Source of the DNA: Candidatus Competibacteraceae bacterium | GTDB lineage: Bacteria; Pseudomonadota; Gammaproteobacteria; Competibacterales; Competibacteraceae | Direction: 5' to 3' | Assembly (NCBI GenBank): GCA_027492875.1 | Contig: JAPUDV010000108.1 | Location: 1 to 47,949 of the forward strand | DNA: 47,949 nt | Shown here: positions 19,131 through 28,061 of the stretch, piece after piece | How positions within the stretch are numbered: position 1 is the stretch's first letter | Layout: every line of letters starts with the position of its first letter | Made by a program: the position numbers and the translations under genes | The notes under the pieces: generated by a model | Told to the model about the DNA's origin: nothing | Seen by the model: only the letters and a program-made list of their open reading frames with translations | Database searches by the model: none

Positions 19131-19601
19131 ATGAAAGAAAACGTGTTGGACGTGCTGATGTACCTGTTTCAGAATTACATGGACGACGATGTGGATGCCG
19201 ACCCCGACCGTGAATCCATCCAGACCGAGCTCCTGGCCGCCGGTTTCCCCTCGCGGGAAATCCAGCAGGCGTTCGAATGGCTGGACAGCCTGATCGACCG
19301 CCAGGCGATCACCCGACCGGTCAACCCCGGTTCCTGCCGCATTTACGTGGCGCGGGAATTGGCCAAGCTGGATGTGGAATGCCAGGGCTTTCTGTTGTTT
19401 CTGGAGCAAAGCGGCATTCTCGATTCGGAAACCCGCGAGCTGGTTATCGACCGGGTCATGGCGCTGGAGGCCGACGATATCGGTTTGCACCAACTCAAGT
19501 GGATCGTTCTGATGCTGCTGTTCAACCAGCCCGGTCAGGAAGAAGCCTGCGCTTGGCTGGAAGATCTGGTGCTCGACGGCGTGCCCGGTTACCTTCATTA
19601 A
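19131..19601 (+). CDS. smg: Smg family protein (DUF494)
   Basis: This 156-residue protein of the Smg (DUF494) family is regularly encoded between dprA and topA. The N-terminus MKENVLDVLMYLFQNYMDDD is characteristic, and the rest is mainly helical and acidic. The cellular role is not established. The ATG at 19131 gives the family start; an in-frame ATG at 19119 would add four residues. The frame runs further upstream through the terminator and dprA, which is not coding for this gene. About 130 bases separate it from topA. Confidence 0.9.
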   Translation: MKENVLDVLMYLFQNYMDDDVDADPDRESIQTELLAAGFPSREIQQAFEWLDSLIDRQAITRPVNPGSCRIYVARELAKLDVECQGFLLFLEQSGILDSETRELVIDRVMALEADDIGLHQLKWIVLMLLFNQPGQEEACAWLEDLVLDGVPGYLH

Positions 19602-19732
19602 GCGTTCGCTCAGTATTCCCGTCACTCGCTTGAATTCCCGCCGCATCGATCGGTCATGGCGGGGGCATCGCCTTCTCGGGCCGGAGTTTGATCCGGCGCC
19701 ACCTTTACATCAGTCACCCGCAGTGATTTGTC

Positions 19733-22099
19733 ATGAGCAAGAACTTGGTCATCGTGGAATCGCCGGCCAAGGCGAAAACGATCAAGAAATATCTGGGCAA
19801 GGACTTCGAGGTTCTGGCTTCCTACGGCCACGTGCGCGATTTGGTTCCCAAGGAGGGAGCGGTCGATCCGGAACATGACTTCGCCATGAAATATCAGGTG
19901 ATCGAAAAAAACCTGCGCCATGTCGAGGCCATCGCCAAGGCGGTCGCCAAAGCCGACACCCTGTATCTGGCCACCGACCCGGACCGCGAGGGCGAAGCCA
20001 TTTCCTGGCACCTGCACGAAATCCTCCGGCAGCGCGACCTGCTGCGCGACAAACCGGTGCAGCGGGTTGTGTTTCACGAAATCACCCAACGGGCGATTCT
20101 GGACGCCATCGACCACCCCCGTTACCTGTCGCTGGACCTGGTCAACGCCCAACAGGCCCGCCGAGCGCTGGACTACCTGGTCGGCTTCAATCTGTCGCCG
20201 CTGCTGTGGAAGAAAATCCGGCCCGGCTTGTCGGCCGGTCGGGTGCAGTCGCCGGCTCTGCGGATGGTCGTCGAGCGCGAGGAGGAAATCGAGCGGTTCC
20301 AGACCCGGGAGTACTGGACGCTGGAGGCCGACACCGCCAAGGCCAGTCAACCGTTTGCCGCCCGCTTGTTCGAGTACGCCGGCGAGAAACTGACGCAGTT
20401 CAGCATCGCCGACGGTGCCCGGGCGCTGGTTCTGGAACAAAGCCTTCTGGCGACGGCGCGCGCCCAATTGGCCGAATCCGGAGGACCGACGGCCGATCAT
20501 CCCACCGCCATCGGCCGGTTGCGGGTCGCCAAGGTGGAACGCAAGCAGCGCAAGCGCCATCCCGCCGCGCCGTTCACCACCTCGACCTTGCAGCAGGAAG
20601 CCTCGCGCAAGATGGGTTTCTCCACCCAGCGCACCATGCGAGTCGCCCAGCAGTTGTACGAAGGCGTCGACACCGGCGGCGGCGCGGTTGGCCTGATCAG
20701 CTACATGCGCACCGATTCGGTCAACCTGGCGCAGGACGCGATCAACGAGATCCGCGCGCTGATCCTCCAGCGCTACGGCGCGCACAACGTGCCAGCCAGC
20801 CCGCGGCTGTTCAAGACCAAGGCCAAGAACGCCCAGGAGGCGCACGAAGCGATCCGCCCGACCTCGGTCGCGGTCGTGCCGGAAGCGATCCGCGCCCACC
20901 TCAACGCCGACCAATACGCGCTGTACGAGCTGATCTGGAAGCGCACCGTCGCCTGCCAGATGATCCCGGCCACCCTGGACACGGTCGCGGCGGATCTGGC
21001 CTGCGGCGCCGGCAACAGTTTTCGCGCCACCGGCTCGGTCGTCGCCGACCCCGGCTTCATGGCGGTCTACCGCGAAGGGGTGGACGACCAGGCCGACGAG
21101 GTCGAAGGGCGGATGCTGCCGCCGTTGCGGACCGGTGAGTGGATCGACCTGCTGGCGCTGCGGCCGGAGCAACACTTCACCGAACCGCCGCCGCGCTTCT
21201 CCGAGGCTAGCCTGGTCAAGACGCTGGAAGAGTATGGTATCGGCCGGCCCTCGACCTACGCGGCGATCATTTCCACCCTGTTGGCCCGCGAATACGCGGT
21301 GCTGGACAACCGCCGCTTCAAACCCACCGACATCGGTCGTATCGTCAACCGCTTTTTGACCCAGCATTTCACCCAATATGTGGACTACGACTTCACGGCC
21401 CGGCTGGAGGATGAGCTGGACGCGGTGTCCCGCGGCGAAGAGGACTGGCTGCCGCTGATGCGGGGTTTCTGGGATCCGTTCAAACAGCGAGTCGAGGAGA
21501 AGGCGGAAAACGTCTCGCGCCAGGACGTGGTGCAAAGTCGCGAACTGGGCAGCGATCCCAAGACCGGTAAGCCGGTTTCGGTGCGGATGGGCCGATTCGG
21601 ACCCTACGCGCAGATCGGCGCCAAGGACGATGCCGACAAGCCGCGCTTCGCCAGTCTGCGGCCGGAGCAGCGGATGGACGCCGTCACCCTGGAAGAGGCG
21701 CTGGCGCTGTTTCAATTGCCGCGGGATCTCGGCGCCACCGCCGACGGCGAGCCGGTCCAGGCCAACATCGGTCGGTTCGGACCCTATGTGCGCTACGGCA
21801 AAAACTACGTTTCGCTGAAACAGGAAGATCCCTACACCGTCAGCCGCGAGCGGGCGCTGGAACTGATCGCCGCGCATCGGCAGGCGGCGGCCAGCAAGGT
21901 TCTGGGCGAGTTCCCCGGTTCCCCCATCCGGATCCTGAACGGCCGATTCGGTCCCTACATCACCGATGGCAAGAAAAACGTTCGTCTGCCCAAGGGCCGC
22001 GAGCCCGCCAGCCTGGATCTGGCCGAGTGCGAAGCGCTGGTGCGCGACGCGCCCGACAAGAAGCCTGCTGCCCGCCGCCGCGCCGCCAAGCTATCCTGA
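19733..22099 (+). CDS. topA: DNA topoisomerase I
   Basis: This type IA topoisomerase relaxes negative supercoils by single-strand breakage. The 788-residue protein has the TOPRIM domain at the start (MSKNLVIVESPAKAKTIKKY, then DTLYLATDPDREGEAISWHL). The catalytic tyrosine is Tyr324 in LISYMRTDSV, equivalent to E. coli Tyr319. The C-terminus lacks the Cys4 zinc ribbons of E. coli TopA. It has instead three repeats built round GRFGPY (near residues 619, 680 and 737) and a basic tail ending KPAARRRAAKLS. This Crpt-repeat form occurs in other gammaproteobacteria such as Xanthomonas and shows only that the organism is not enterobacterial. Confidence 0.96.
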   Translation: MSKNLVIVESPAKAKTIKKYLGKDFEVLASYGHVRDLVPKEGAVDPEHDFAMKYQVIEKNLRHVEAIAKAVAKADTLYLATDPDREGEAISWHLHEILRQRDLLRDKPVQRVVFHEITQRAILDAIDHPRYLSLDLVNAQQARRALDYLVGFNLSPLLWKKIRPGLSAGRVQSPALRMVVEREEEIERFQTREYWTLEADTAKASQPFAARLFEYAGEKLTQFSIADGARALVLEQSLLATARAQLAESGGPTADHPTAIGRLRVAKVERKQRKRHPAAPFTTSTLQQEASRKMGFSTQRTMRVAQQLYEGVDTGGGAVGLISYMRTDSVNLAQDAINEIRALILQRYGAHNVPASPRLFKTKAKNAQEAHEAIRPTSVAVVPEAIRAHLNADQYALYELIWKRTVACQMIPATLDTVAADLACGAGNSFRATGSVVADPGFMAVYREGVDDQADEVEGRMLPPLRTGEWIDLLALRPEQHFTEPPPRFSEASLVKTLEEYGIGRPSTYAAIISTLLAREYAVLDNRRFKPTDIGRIVNRFLTQHFTQYVDYDFTARLEDELDAVSRGEEDWLPLMRGFWDPFKQRVEEKAENVSRQDVVQSRELGSDPKTGKPVSVRMGRFGPYAQIGAKDDADKPRFASLRPEQRMDAVTLEEALALFQLPRDLGATADGEPVQANIGRFGPYVRYGKNYVSLKQEDPYTVSRERALELIAAHRQAAASKVLGEFPGSPIRILNGRFGPYITDGKKNVRLPKGREPASLDLAECEALVRDAPDKKPAARRRAAKLS

Positions 22100-22114
22100 C
22101 CGGAAATTTTCGTC

Positions 22115-22672
22115 GTGAACCTGCTGCGCCCGCGCGCCGCCGCCCGTGCGGTTCGCTCCGGCGGCCTGATCGCCTACCCGACCGAGGCGGTGTACGGGCT
22201 CGGCTGCGATCCCCGCAACGAACGGGCAGTGCGGCGGTTACTCGCGCTCAAGCGCCGGCCGGCGCATAAGGGCCTGATTCTGATTGCGGCTGACTTCGCC
22301 CAGCTCGCCCCTTTTTTGCAGCCCCTGACCCCGGCCGATTTGGAGCGGTTGCACGCAAGCTGGCCGGGACCCCACACCTGGCTGGTTCCCGCCCGGAGTG
22401 GCACGCCGCGCTGGCTGCGCGGCCGACACGACACCCTGGCGGTGCGGGTGACCGCCCATCCGCTGGCGGCGGCGCTGTGCCGGGCCTGCGGCCATCCGCT
22501 GGTGTCCACCAGCGCCAACCTCAGCGGTCGCCCTCCGGCTCGTGCCGCGCTGGCGGCGCGCCGGCAACTGGGGCGGCATCTCGATGCGCTGCTGCCCGGC
22601 CCGACCGGCGGCGCGACCAAGCCGACCACCATCCGGAGTTTGCGGACCGGCCGGGTCGTGCGCGGCGGTTGA
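22115..22672 (+). CDS. tsaC: Threonylcarbamoyl-AMP synthase
   Basis: TsaC makes threonylcarbamoyl-AMP from Thr, bicarbonate and ATP, the first step of the t6A37 modification of ANN-decoding tRNAs. The 185-residue single-domain YrdC protein has AYPTEAVYGLGCDP (about 20-33), the lysine-rich substrate loop (LKRRPAHKGLILIA) and the STSANLSG motif near residue 130. It lacks the extra Sua5 domain, so it is the TsaC rather than the Sua5 form. The start is a GTG 15 bases after topA, and the pair is a common arrangement. Length is close to E. coli TsaC (190 aa). Confidence 0.94.
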   Translation: MNLLRPRAAARAVRSGGLIAYPTEAVYGLGCDPRNERAVRRLLALKRRPAHKGLILIAADFAQLAPFLQPLTPADLERLHASWPGPHTWLVPARSGTPRWLRGRHDTLAVRVTAHPLAAALCRACGHPLVSTSANLSGRPPARAALAARRQLGRHLDALLPGPTGGATKPTTIRSLRTGRVVRGG

Positions 22673-22769
22673 AAGCGCCAGGGTTTCAGTGGCGATTGCC
22701 CGTCAGGGCAAAGATGACGGCGCACTGGCATTGCGATGCGAAACTTCTTGGGCCGCGCCGCCGTGGGGG

Positions 22770-23825
22770 CTACTCCGGATTCGCGCCCGCCGCCGCCGGC
22801 AACACTGTCACCGCTGCGCCGTCGCGGATCTTCAACTGCCCGTCGGTCACCACCCGATCACCGACGTTCGCGCCTTCCAGAATTTCCACCAGGCCGGGGC
22901 GACGTAGCCCCAGCTTGACCGGCGTCATCGTCGCCTTGCCATCCATCACCCGGTAAACGAAGGTCTTTTGCCCCAGCGGCACGATGGCCTGTTCCGGCAC
23001 GACCAGGGCGTTCTCCCTCCGCTCCAGAATCAGGCTCACCCGCGCGAACAGGCCGGGCCGCAACTTGCTATCCGGGTTGGGTAGTCGCGCCCGCAGCAGC
23101 ACGGCGCGGGTTTCCTCGTCCAGGGCCGGCTCGATGGCGTAAATGACGCCCTCGAAACCTTGATCGGGATAGGCGTCCACCCGCGCCGTCAGCCGCTGGC
23201 CGACCGCCAGCCGCGCCAGGTAGATCTCGGGCACCCGAAAATCCAGCTTCATCGCGCCGAGCCCCTCCAACGCGGCGATGTCATCGCCCGGCTTGACGTA
23301 GGCGCCGGGGCTGACCTGGCGTAGTCCGATCACCCCGTCGAACGGCGCCCGGATCACGGTCTTGCTCAATCGCACCCGGTTCAGTTCCTGCTGGGCGCGC
23401 GCCGTGTCCAGCCTGGCTCTGGCTTCGTCCAGGTTCTGCGGGCTGGTCAGATTCTTGCGATCCATGTCCTGCAAGCGCCGGTAACTGCTTTCCTCAAGGG
23501 CGAGTTGGGCGGCGCTGCTGGCCAGTTGCGCCTGGTATTCCTCCTGATCCAGGGTGATCAGCGGCTCGCCCTGACGCACCCTCTGGCCTTCCTTGAAATG
23601 GATGGTCGCCACCCGACCGGCGATTTCCGGACGGATCATGACCGCCTCATCGGCGCGCAGGGTGCCGACCGCCGTCACTTCGACGTCGAGCGTCGCGCGG
23701 GTCACCGGCGCGGCCCTGACCGGCAAGGGCGGCATGGCCTTCACTTGGGCCAAGACCGCAAGGGGACTCATTGGGAAAATAACGAGGGCGACGCCCAACG
23801 CCGCCCGTTTCAGCCTAATGTGCAT
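22770..23825 (-). CDS. Efflux RND transporter periplasmic adaptor (HlyD/MFP family)
   Basis: This 351-residue periplasmic adaptor should link an inner-membrane RND pump to a TolC-type channel. It has a signal peptide (about 1-26). A lipoyl/barrel-sandwich half reads RAPFDGVIGLRQVSPGAYVKPGD (quoted in part: APFDGVIGLRQVSPG, near residue 160). A short coiled-coil hairpin (about 95-150) and a beta-barrel domain (about 185-270) complete it. The ATG at 23825 gives a normal signal peptide; the longer frame upstream runs into the neighbouring gene region. No RND permease gene is adjacent: the next gene downstream is tsaC, converging. The pump partner must be elsewhere or lost. Confidence 0.85.
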   Translation of the reverse strand: MHIRLKRAALGVALVIFPMSPLAVLAQVKAMPPLPVRAAPVTRATLDVEVTAVGTLRADEAVMIRPEIAGRVATIHFKEGQRVRQGEPLITLDQEEYQAQLASSAAQLALEESSYRRLQDMDRKNLTSPQNLDEARARLDTARAQQELNRVRLSKTVIRAPFDGVIGLRQVSPGAYVKPGDDIAALEGLGAMKLDFRVPEIYLARLAVGQRLTARVDAYPDQGFEGVIYAIEPALDEETRAVLLRARLPNPDSKLRPGLFARVSLILERRENALVVPEQAIVPLGQKTFVYRVMDGKATMTPVKLGLRRPGLVEILEGANVGDRVVTDGQLKIRDGAAVTVLPAAAGANPE

Positions 23826-23874
23826 GACAGTTTGTTCGCCTCGGGCGCACGCGGGGTTGGCGCGGCGCGAAATC

Positions 23875-24552
23875 TTAGGGGACCAGCAACGCGCCGATGA
23901 TGGCGTACGGCAACGCCGGCAGCAGGTTGCCCACGTGAATCCGGCCGATTTCCAACAGATTGATCCCAATACCGAGAATCAGCAGCCCGCCGGTGGCGTT
24001 GACGGTGTCCAGCACCGCCGGTTGCGACAGGAACGCCAGTTGCACCGCCAACAGGGTAATGCTGCCTTGGACCAGCAGCACCGGCACGGCGGAAACCATC
24101 ACTCCGATCCCCAGCGACGAGGCCAAGGCTACCGAGGCGACGCCATCCAGCAACGCCTTGACCAGCAGCACGCTGGGATCGCCGAGGGTGCCGTCCTGAA
24201 TCGAACCGACGATGGTCATGGCGCCGGTCAGATACAGCAGGGTGGCGGTGACGAAGCCTTCGACGAAACGGCTGGAGTTGGCGCGCAAGGTCCGGCTCAG
24301 GGTTTCGGCCAGATTATCCAGCCGCTGTTCGATGCGCAGCAGCTCGCCGGTGACGCCGCCCAGCAGCAGGCAGCCGATCGCCAGCAAGGCGTGCTGGGCT
24401 TCCAGCGCCATGCGCAAACCGATAGTAACCGTGGCCAACCCCAGCGCCTGCATCAGCACGATCTTGATGCGTTCCGGCAGTCGCGTTCCGGCGGCCAAAC
24501 CGATAGCGCTGCCCGCCACCACCGCGCCGGTGTTCACCAGGGTGCCAATCAC
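23875..24552 (-). CDS. DUF554 family membrane protein (YdfK/YqgA type)
   Basis: This 225-residue integral membrane protein of the DUF554 family starts with the characteristic MIGTLVNTGAVVAGSAIGL. It has six or seven hydrophobic segments, including LLAIGCLLLGGVTGELL and LVKALLDGVASVALAS, and ends in ALPYAIIGALLVP. The function is unknown; some members have been proposed as transporters. It lies 49 bases upstream of the adaptor gene and 44 bases downstream of the TauE-like gene on the same strand, so the three may be one transcript. Their functions have no obvious link. Confidence 0.85.
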   Translation of the reverse strand: MIGTLVNTGAVVAGSAIGLAAGTRLPERIKIVLMQALGLATVTIGLRMALEAQHALLAIGCLLLGGVTGELLRIEQRLDNLAETLSRTLRANSSRFVEGFVTATLLYLTGAMTIVGSIQDGTLGDPSVLLVKALLDGVASVALASSLGIGVMVSAVPVLLVQGSITLLAVQLAFLSQPAVLDTVNATGGLLILGIGINLLEIGRIHVGNLLPALPYAIIGALLVP

Positions 24553-24596
24553 CCTTTATTTCTCCCGGCCTGTTCGCACGTTTCCGGCCATCGCCT

Positions 24597-25397
24597 TCAA
24601 CCCAGCAGCATCTTGACGCCCACCAGCGTCAGAAACACGGCGAACACCTTTTTCAGCACATCGGTGGGCAGGGTATGGGCCAGCTTCGCGCCCAGCGGGG
24701 CCGACAGCATGCTGGTCAGCGCGATCCCGACCAGCGCCGGGCCGTAGATGTAGCCCAGGCTCCAATCAGGCCGGCCGGCGGCGTGCAGCCCGGTGACGAT
24801 GAAGCCCAGAGTGCCGGCCAGGGCGATGGGCAGACCGCAGGCGGAAGAAGTGGCCACCGCCTGGCGAATCGCCGTATTGCACCAGGTCAGGAACGGTACG
24901 GTCAGCGAGCCGCCGCCGATGCCGACGATGGCGGAAACCGCGCCGATCACGCCGCCGGCGGCCAGCATGCCGGCCGTGCCGGGCAGGTCGCGATGCGGCG
25001 CCGGCTTGGCGCCGAAACCCATTTGCGCCGCCACCGTCAGGACGAACACGGCGAAGACCTTGCTCAATACCGCGCTGGGCAGGGCATCGGCGATGGCTGC
25101 TCCCAGCCAGGCTCCGATAACGATGCCCGGTGTCAGCCGCCAAAAGATCGGCCACAGCACCGCGCCCCGCCGGTGGTGGGCGCGCACCGAGGAGATTGAG
25201 GTGACGACGATGGTCGCCAGCGAGGTGCCGATGGCCAGATGCATAACGATGGCGTCGCCGACCTGCTGATGCTGGAAAATCCAGGCCAGGGCCGGAACGA
25301 TGATCAGCCCGCCGCCCACGCCGAGCAGGCCGGCCATGACTCCGGCGAACAGGCCCAGCGTCAAGTAGAACAACAGGGTCGACAAGATTGTTTCCAA
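24597..25397 (-). CDS. Sulfite exporter TauE/SafE family protein
   Basis: This 266-residue membrane protein of the TauE/SafE family has eight predicted spans in two repeats. Each repeat contains the family's glycine-rich signature: GLLGVGGGLIIVPAL near residue 23 and VGIGGGSLTVPFL near residue 145. Members transport sulfite, sulfoacetate, sulfolactate or other organic anions, and the substrate cannot be told from sequence. No sulfur-oxidation or taurine gene is next to it. It is divergent from the NDUFA9-like gene across about 210 bases, in which I see no clear promoter motif. Confidence 0.88.
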   Translation of the reverse strand: METILSTLLFYLTLGLFAGVMAGLLGVGGGLIIVPALAWIFQHQQVGDAIVMHLAIGTSLATIVVTSISSVRAHHRRGAVLWPIFWRLTPGIVIGAWLGAAIADALPSAVLSKVFAVFVLTVAAQMGFGAKPAPHRDLPGTAGMLAAGGVIGAVSAIVGIGGGSLTVPFLTWCNTAIRQAVATSSACGLPIALAGTLGFIVTGLHAAGRPDWSLGYIYGPALVGIALTSMLSAPLGAKLAHTLPTDVLKKVFAVFLTLVGVKMLLG

Positions 25398-25607
25398 GAT
25401 CGGGTTATCCTTGTTGCACCAACATTGCTGAAGAGGAGCGCGCCGCCGATCTATGGTAAATTTTGCCTCGAATCGGCCGCCGGGCTCACGATCGCGCGGC
25501 GTTATTGTAAGGGCGAATCATCGGGTATGTCCCCGTCCCGACAACGATCATTCCGTGGCGCCCGTTCGCCGCGGGCGGCATAAGAACAGCGAGGAGCAGG
25601 CACAGGC

Positions 25608-26561
25608 ATGAAAGTTCAAAGAATCTGCGTGCTGGGTGGCACGGGTTTCGTCGGCCGGCATTTGGTGGCGCGGCTGGCCAATCGAGGCTATCCGGTCAGG
25701 GTCTTGACGCGCTATCCGCACCGGCATCGGGAAATCGAGGTCTTGCCCGGCGCGGAGCTGATCGAAGCGGACGTGCAGGATCCCACGGTGCTCCAGCAAC
25801 ACTTCTCCGGCTGTCATGCCGTCATCAACCTGATCGGTATCCTGCATGAATACTCGTCGAGCCAAAGCTTCCGCGCCGTTCATACCGAACTACCCGGCAA
25901 GGTGGCGGAAGCCTGCCACGCGGCCGGGGTCAAGCGCCTGCTGCACATGAGCGCCCTGCACGCCGACGCCGCCAAGGGGCCGAGCCAGTACCTGTCCAGC
26001 AAGGGCGAGGGCGAACAACGGGTCATGCGGGTTCCGGATCTGGCCGTAACCATTTTCAAGCCTTCGATCATCTTCGGGCCGGACGACAATTTCTTCAACC
26101 AGTTTGCCAACCTGCTCAAGTTTGCCCGCGTGCTGCCGCTGGCTTGCCCCAACTCCCGCTTCGCCCCGGTCTATGTCGGCGACGTGGCGCAGGCTTTCGA
26201 AACGGCGCTGGACAACGACGCGACTATCGGCCAGAGCTACGAACTGTGCGGGCCGCGCATCTACACCTTCAAGGAGCTGGTCGAGGACATCGCCCGGATG
26301 CTGGCGCTGAAGCGGCGGGTGGTCGGCTTGCCGGATTCGCTGGCCCGATTACAGGGCAAAATTCTTGGCATGTTGCCGGTGAAGATCTTCACCACCGACA
26401 ATTTTCTCTCCCTGCAAGTGGACAGCATCTGCTCCTGCAACGGGCTGGAGGCGCTCGGCATCGCTCCCCGTTCGGTCGAGAGCATCATGCCGATGCACTT
26501 TGCCGACCAGACCCAGCGTCGCCGCTATGATTCTTTCCGAAAAACCGCCCGGCGCGGATAG
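25608..26561 (+). CDS. Complex I NDUFA9 subunit family protein (atypical SDR)
   Basis: This 317-residue atypical short-chain dehydrogenase resembles mitochondrial NDUFA9. The dinucleotide-binding motif is at the start (VLGGTGFVGRHLVARL, about 8-23). Other conserved segments are ADVQDPTVL, HMSALHADAAKGPSQY (about 115-130, with the Y-x3-K-like YLSSK) and KPSIIFGPDDNFFNQFA. Bacterial members are stand-alone proteins thought to bind NADPH or act on quinone or lipid metabolites. A direct role in complex I is unproven, and no nuo gene is present. A GAGGAG ribosome site precedes the ATG. A perfect 11-bp inverted repeat lies just after the gene. Confidence 0.88.
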   Translation: MKVQRICVLGGTGFVGRHLVARLANRGYPVRVLTRYPHRHREIEVLPGAELIEADVQDPTVLQQHFSGCHAVINLIGILHEYSSSQSFRAVHTELPGKVAEACHAAGVKRLLHMSALHADAAKGPSQYLSSKGEGEQRVMRVPDLAVTIFKPSIIFGPDDNFFNQFANLLKFARVLPLACPNSRFAPVYVGDVAQAFETALDNDATIGQSYELCGPRIYTFKELVEDIARMLALKRRVVGLPDSLARLQGKILGMLPVKIFTTDNFLSLQVDSICSCNGLEALGIAPRSVESIMPMHFADQTQRRRYDSFRKTARRG

Positions 26562-26588
26562 CACCGGCGCGGCGACAGCCGCGATGAG

Positions 26589-26615
26589 ACGACTCCGCGC
26601 CGATCGCGGAGTCGT
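26589..26615. repeat. Perfect 11-bp stem-loop between convergent genes
   Basis: ACGACTCCGCG (26589-26599) and its exact reverse complement (26605-26615) are separated by five bases. The structure sits between the converging NDUFA9-like and SDR genes and could stop transcription from either side, but no T tract follows on either strand. A factor-assisted terminator or a transcript-stabilising hairpin is equally possible. Confidence 0.6.
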
Positions 26616-26784
26616 GCATCGGGTGACTCACAATCCGCGCGGCCATGCACTGGAAGGGAATTTGACCCTCCCGCTGACAGCCATCCGTCTGGATCTGGAC
26701 TTTTGCACGGTCCGGCTTAGTTCCGAGAGGACAGCCGATGAATCCGGCTTCAGCGTCGATAGGCGGGTTTGTGAAGTAATCGGG

Positions 26785-27519
26785 CTAGAGGTTGCTGTTG
26801 ATCACCAGCGTCGCGCCGGTCATGCAGCCGGATTCGTCCGGATCGCACAGGAAGGCGATCACCTTGGCCACGTCGGCGGGACCGGTGCGGGTGCGCAGAT
26901 GCGGCGCGGCCCGGCGCAGCATGGTGGTGTCCACCGCGCCCGGCGCCACCGCGTTGACCCGGATGTTGCGCGTCCGGCCTTCCGCCGCCAGCGCCTCGGT
27001 CAGGCCGGTCAGGGCAAACTTGCTGACGGTGTAGGCGACGTAGCCGGGAAACTTCTCGGTGCCCGGCACTCCGCCCAGCGACGAGACGTTGACGATGGCG
27101 CCACCGCGTTCGTCCATCAGCCGGAACGCCCGCCGCGCGCACAGCGCCGCCCCGCGCAGGTTGACCGCCATCACCTGATCCCAGTCCGCCATCGCCATCT
27201 CGGCGAAGGGGCCGCCGAGCAGGACGGCGGCGTTGTTGACCAGAATGTCCAGCCGGCCGAAGGCGGCGGCGATGCCGGCAAAGGCGGCATCCACCTCGGC
27301 CTCGTCGGCGACGTCCAACGTGATGGCGGAGGCACTCAGACCGGCGGTTTGGATCTCGGTCACCGTCGCGTTCAGTTCCGGCTCGGTGCGGCTGGCGACG
27401 ATGACGCGAGCGCCCCGGCGCGCCAGCGCGTGCGCCGTCGCCGCGCCGATGCCCCGACCGCCGCCGGTGATCAGGGCCACCTGGTTGTGCAGGGACGGCG
27501 AGACGGTTGCGATGCTCAT
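26785..27519 (-). CDS. Short-chain dehydrogenase/reductase, last gene of the pterin-like operon
   Basis: This 244-residue classical SDR should be an NAD(P)H-dependent oxidoreductase. It has the cofactor motif TGGGRGIG (about 18-25), a variant NNAAVL (usually NNAG), catalytic Ser in VNVSSLGG and the Y-x3-K pair in AYTVSKFAL. It ends in MTGATLVINSNL, slightly shorter than the usual xDGG ending. I chose the ATG at 27519, with a GGAGGA ribosome site, over frames extending further upstream. It starts 15 bases after the PTPS-like gene, so the two are probably one transcript. In that context a pterin side-chain reductase, as sepiapterin reductase is, would fit. The sequence alone does not show the substrate. 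Confidence 0.85.
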   Translation of the reverse strand: MSIATVSPSLHNQVALITGGGRGIGAATAHALARRGARVIVASRTEPELNATVTEIQTAGLSASAITLDVADEAEVDAAFAGIAAAFGRLDILVNNAAVLLGGPFAEMAMADWDQVMAVNLRGAALCARRAFRLMDERGGAIVNVSSLGGVPGTEKFPGYVAYTVSKFALTGLTEALAAEGRTRNIRVNAVAPGAVDTTMLRRAAPHLRTRTGPADVAKVIAFLCDPDESGCMTGATLVINSNL

Positions 27520-27533
27520 GGCGATCCTCCGCT

Positions 27534-28061
27534 TTATCGGCCGAACCGAATCGCGTAAGTGGCCCCCTGACCGCGCGATTCGTCGATCCGCAGGCTCGCG
27601 GCGGCAACCCGTTCCCGCCAAGGGACCGACCGGTCGCGGGTCAGTTCGGCCCAGAAGCGCTCGAACAGCGTCCGGGCCAGGTTCTCGGCGGTCACGTTAT
27701 CCATGGCCAGCACCGCCACTTCGTCGGCGGGCAACACGTAGCGCTTGCCGCACAGCCGGCAGGCAAACTCACCCTCGGCGGCGGGCAAGGGCTCCAGCCA
27801 TGGGTTGTCCCCGGCGATCAGCACCTTTTCATCCCACTGGTCGCAAACGGTTCGCAGCGCCTTTTTGAAGACCTCGTAGCTGAGCATCCGCGCCAGCGCC
27901 GGCGGCTCTTTCAATTCCACCGTCAGTTCCACCTGATAATTGTGGCCGTGCAGACCTTCCTTGCGGCCGTCCGGGAACACGGTCATGTGCGCCGCGGAAA
28001 ATTTGAGATTGTCCTTGCGGATATGGATCGTCCAGCTCCGCTGTCCATCCTGTCCGATCAT
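27534..28061 (-). CDS. 6-pyruvoyl-tetrahydropterin synthase / QueD family protein, ExxHGH variant
   Basis: This 175-residue protein has the T-fold and zinc ligands of the PTPS/QueD family: His25 in FSAAH, and His38 and His40 in LHGHNY. Family enzymes act on dihydroneopterin triphosphate. The catalytic Cys that QueD carries four residues before HGH is absent: the segment reads DGRKEGLHGH, with Glu35 in an ExxHGH motif. That motif is described for PTPS-III, which makes 6-hydroxymethyl-dihydropterin for folate. Also unusual is a CRLC pair (Cys101 and Cys104) in a central insertion. The ATG at 28061 overlaps the glycosyltransferase stop by four bases. A queuosine role (QueD) is unlikely without the Cys. 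Confidence 0.85.
   Translation of the reverse strand: MIGQDGQRSWTIHIRKDNLKFSAAHMTVFPDGRKEGLHGHNYQVELTVELKEPPALARMLSYEVFKKALRTVCDQWDEKVLIAGDNPWLEPLPAAEGEFACRLCGKRYVLPADEVAVLAMDNVTAENLARTLFERFWAELTRDRSVPWRERVAAASLRIDESRGQGATYAIRFGR

Noticed and set aside
22696..22711. Small hairpin TTGCCC-GTCA-GGGCAA between tsaC and the adaptor gene
   Set aside because: The stem has only six pairs and no T tract follows, so it is too weak to call a terminator.
26589..26615. Rho-independent terminator
   Set aside because: The stem is perfect, but neither strand has a T tract after it, so I list it only as a stem-loop.
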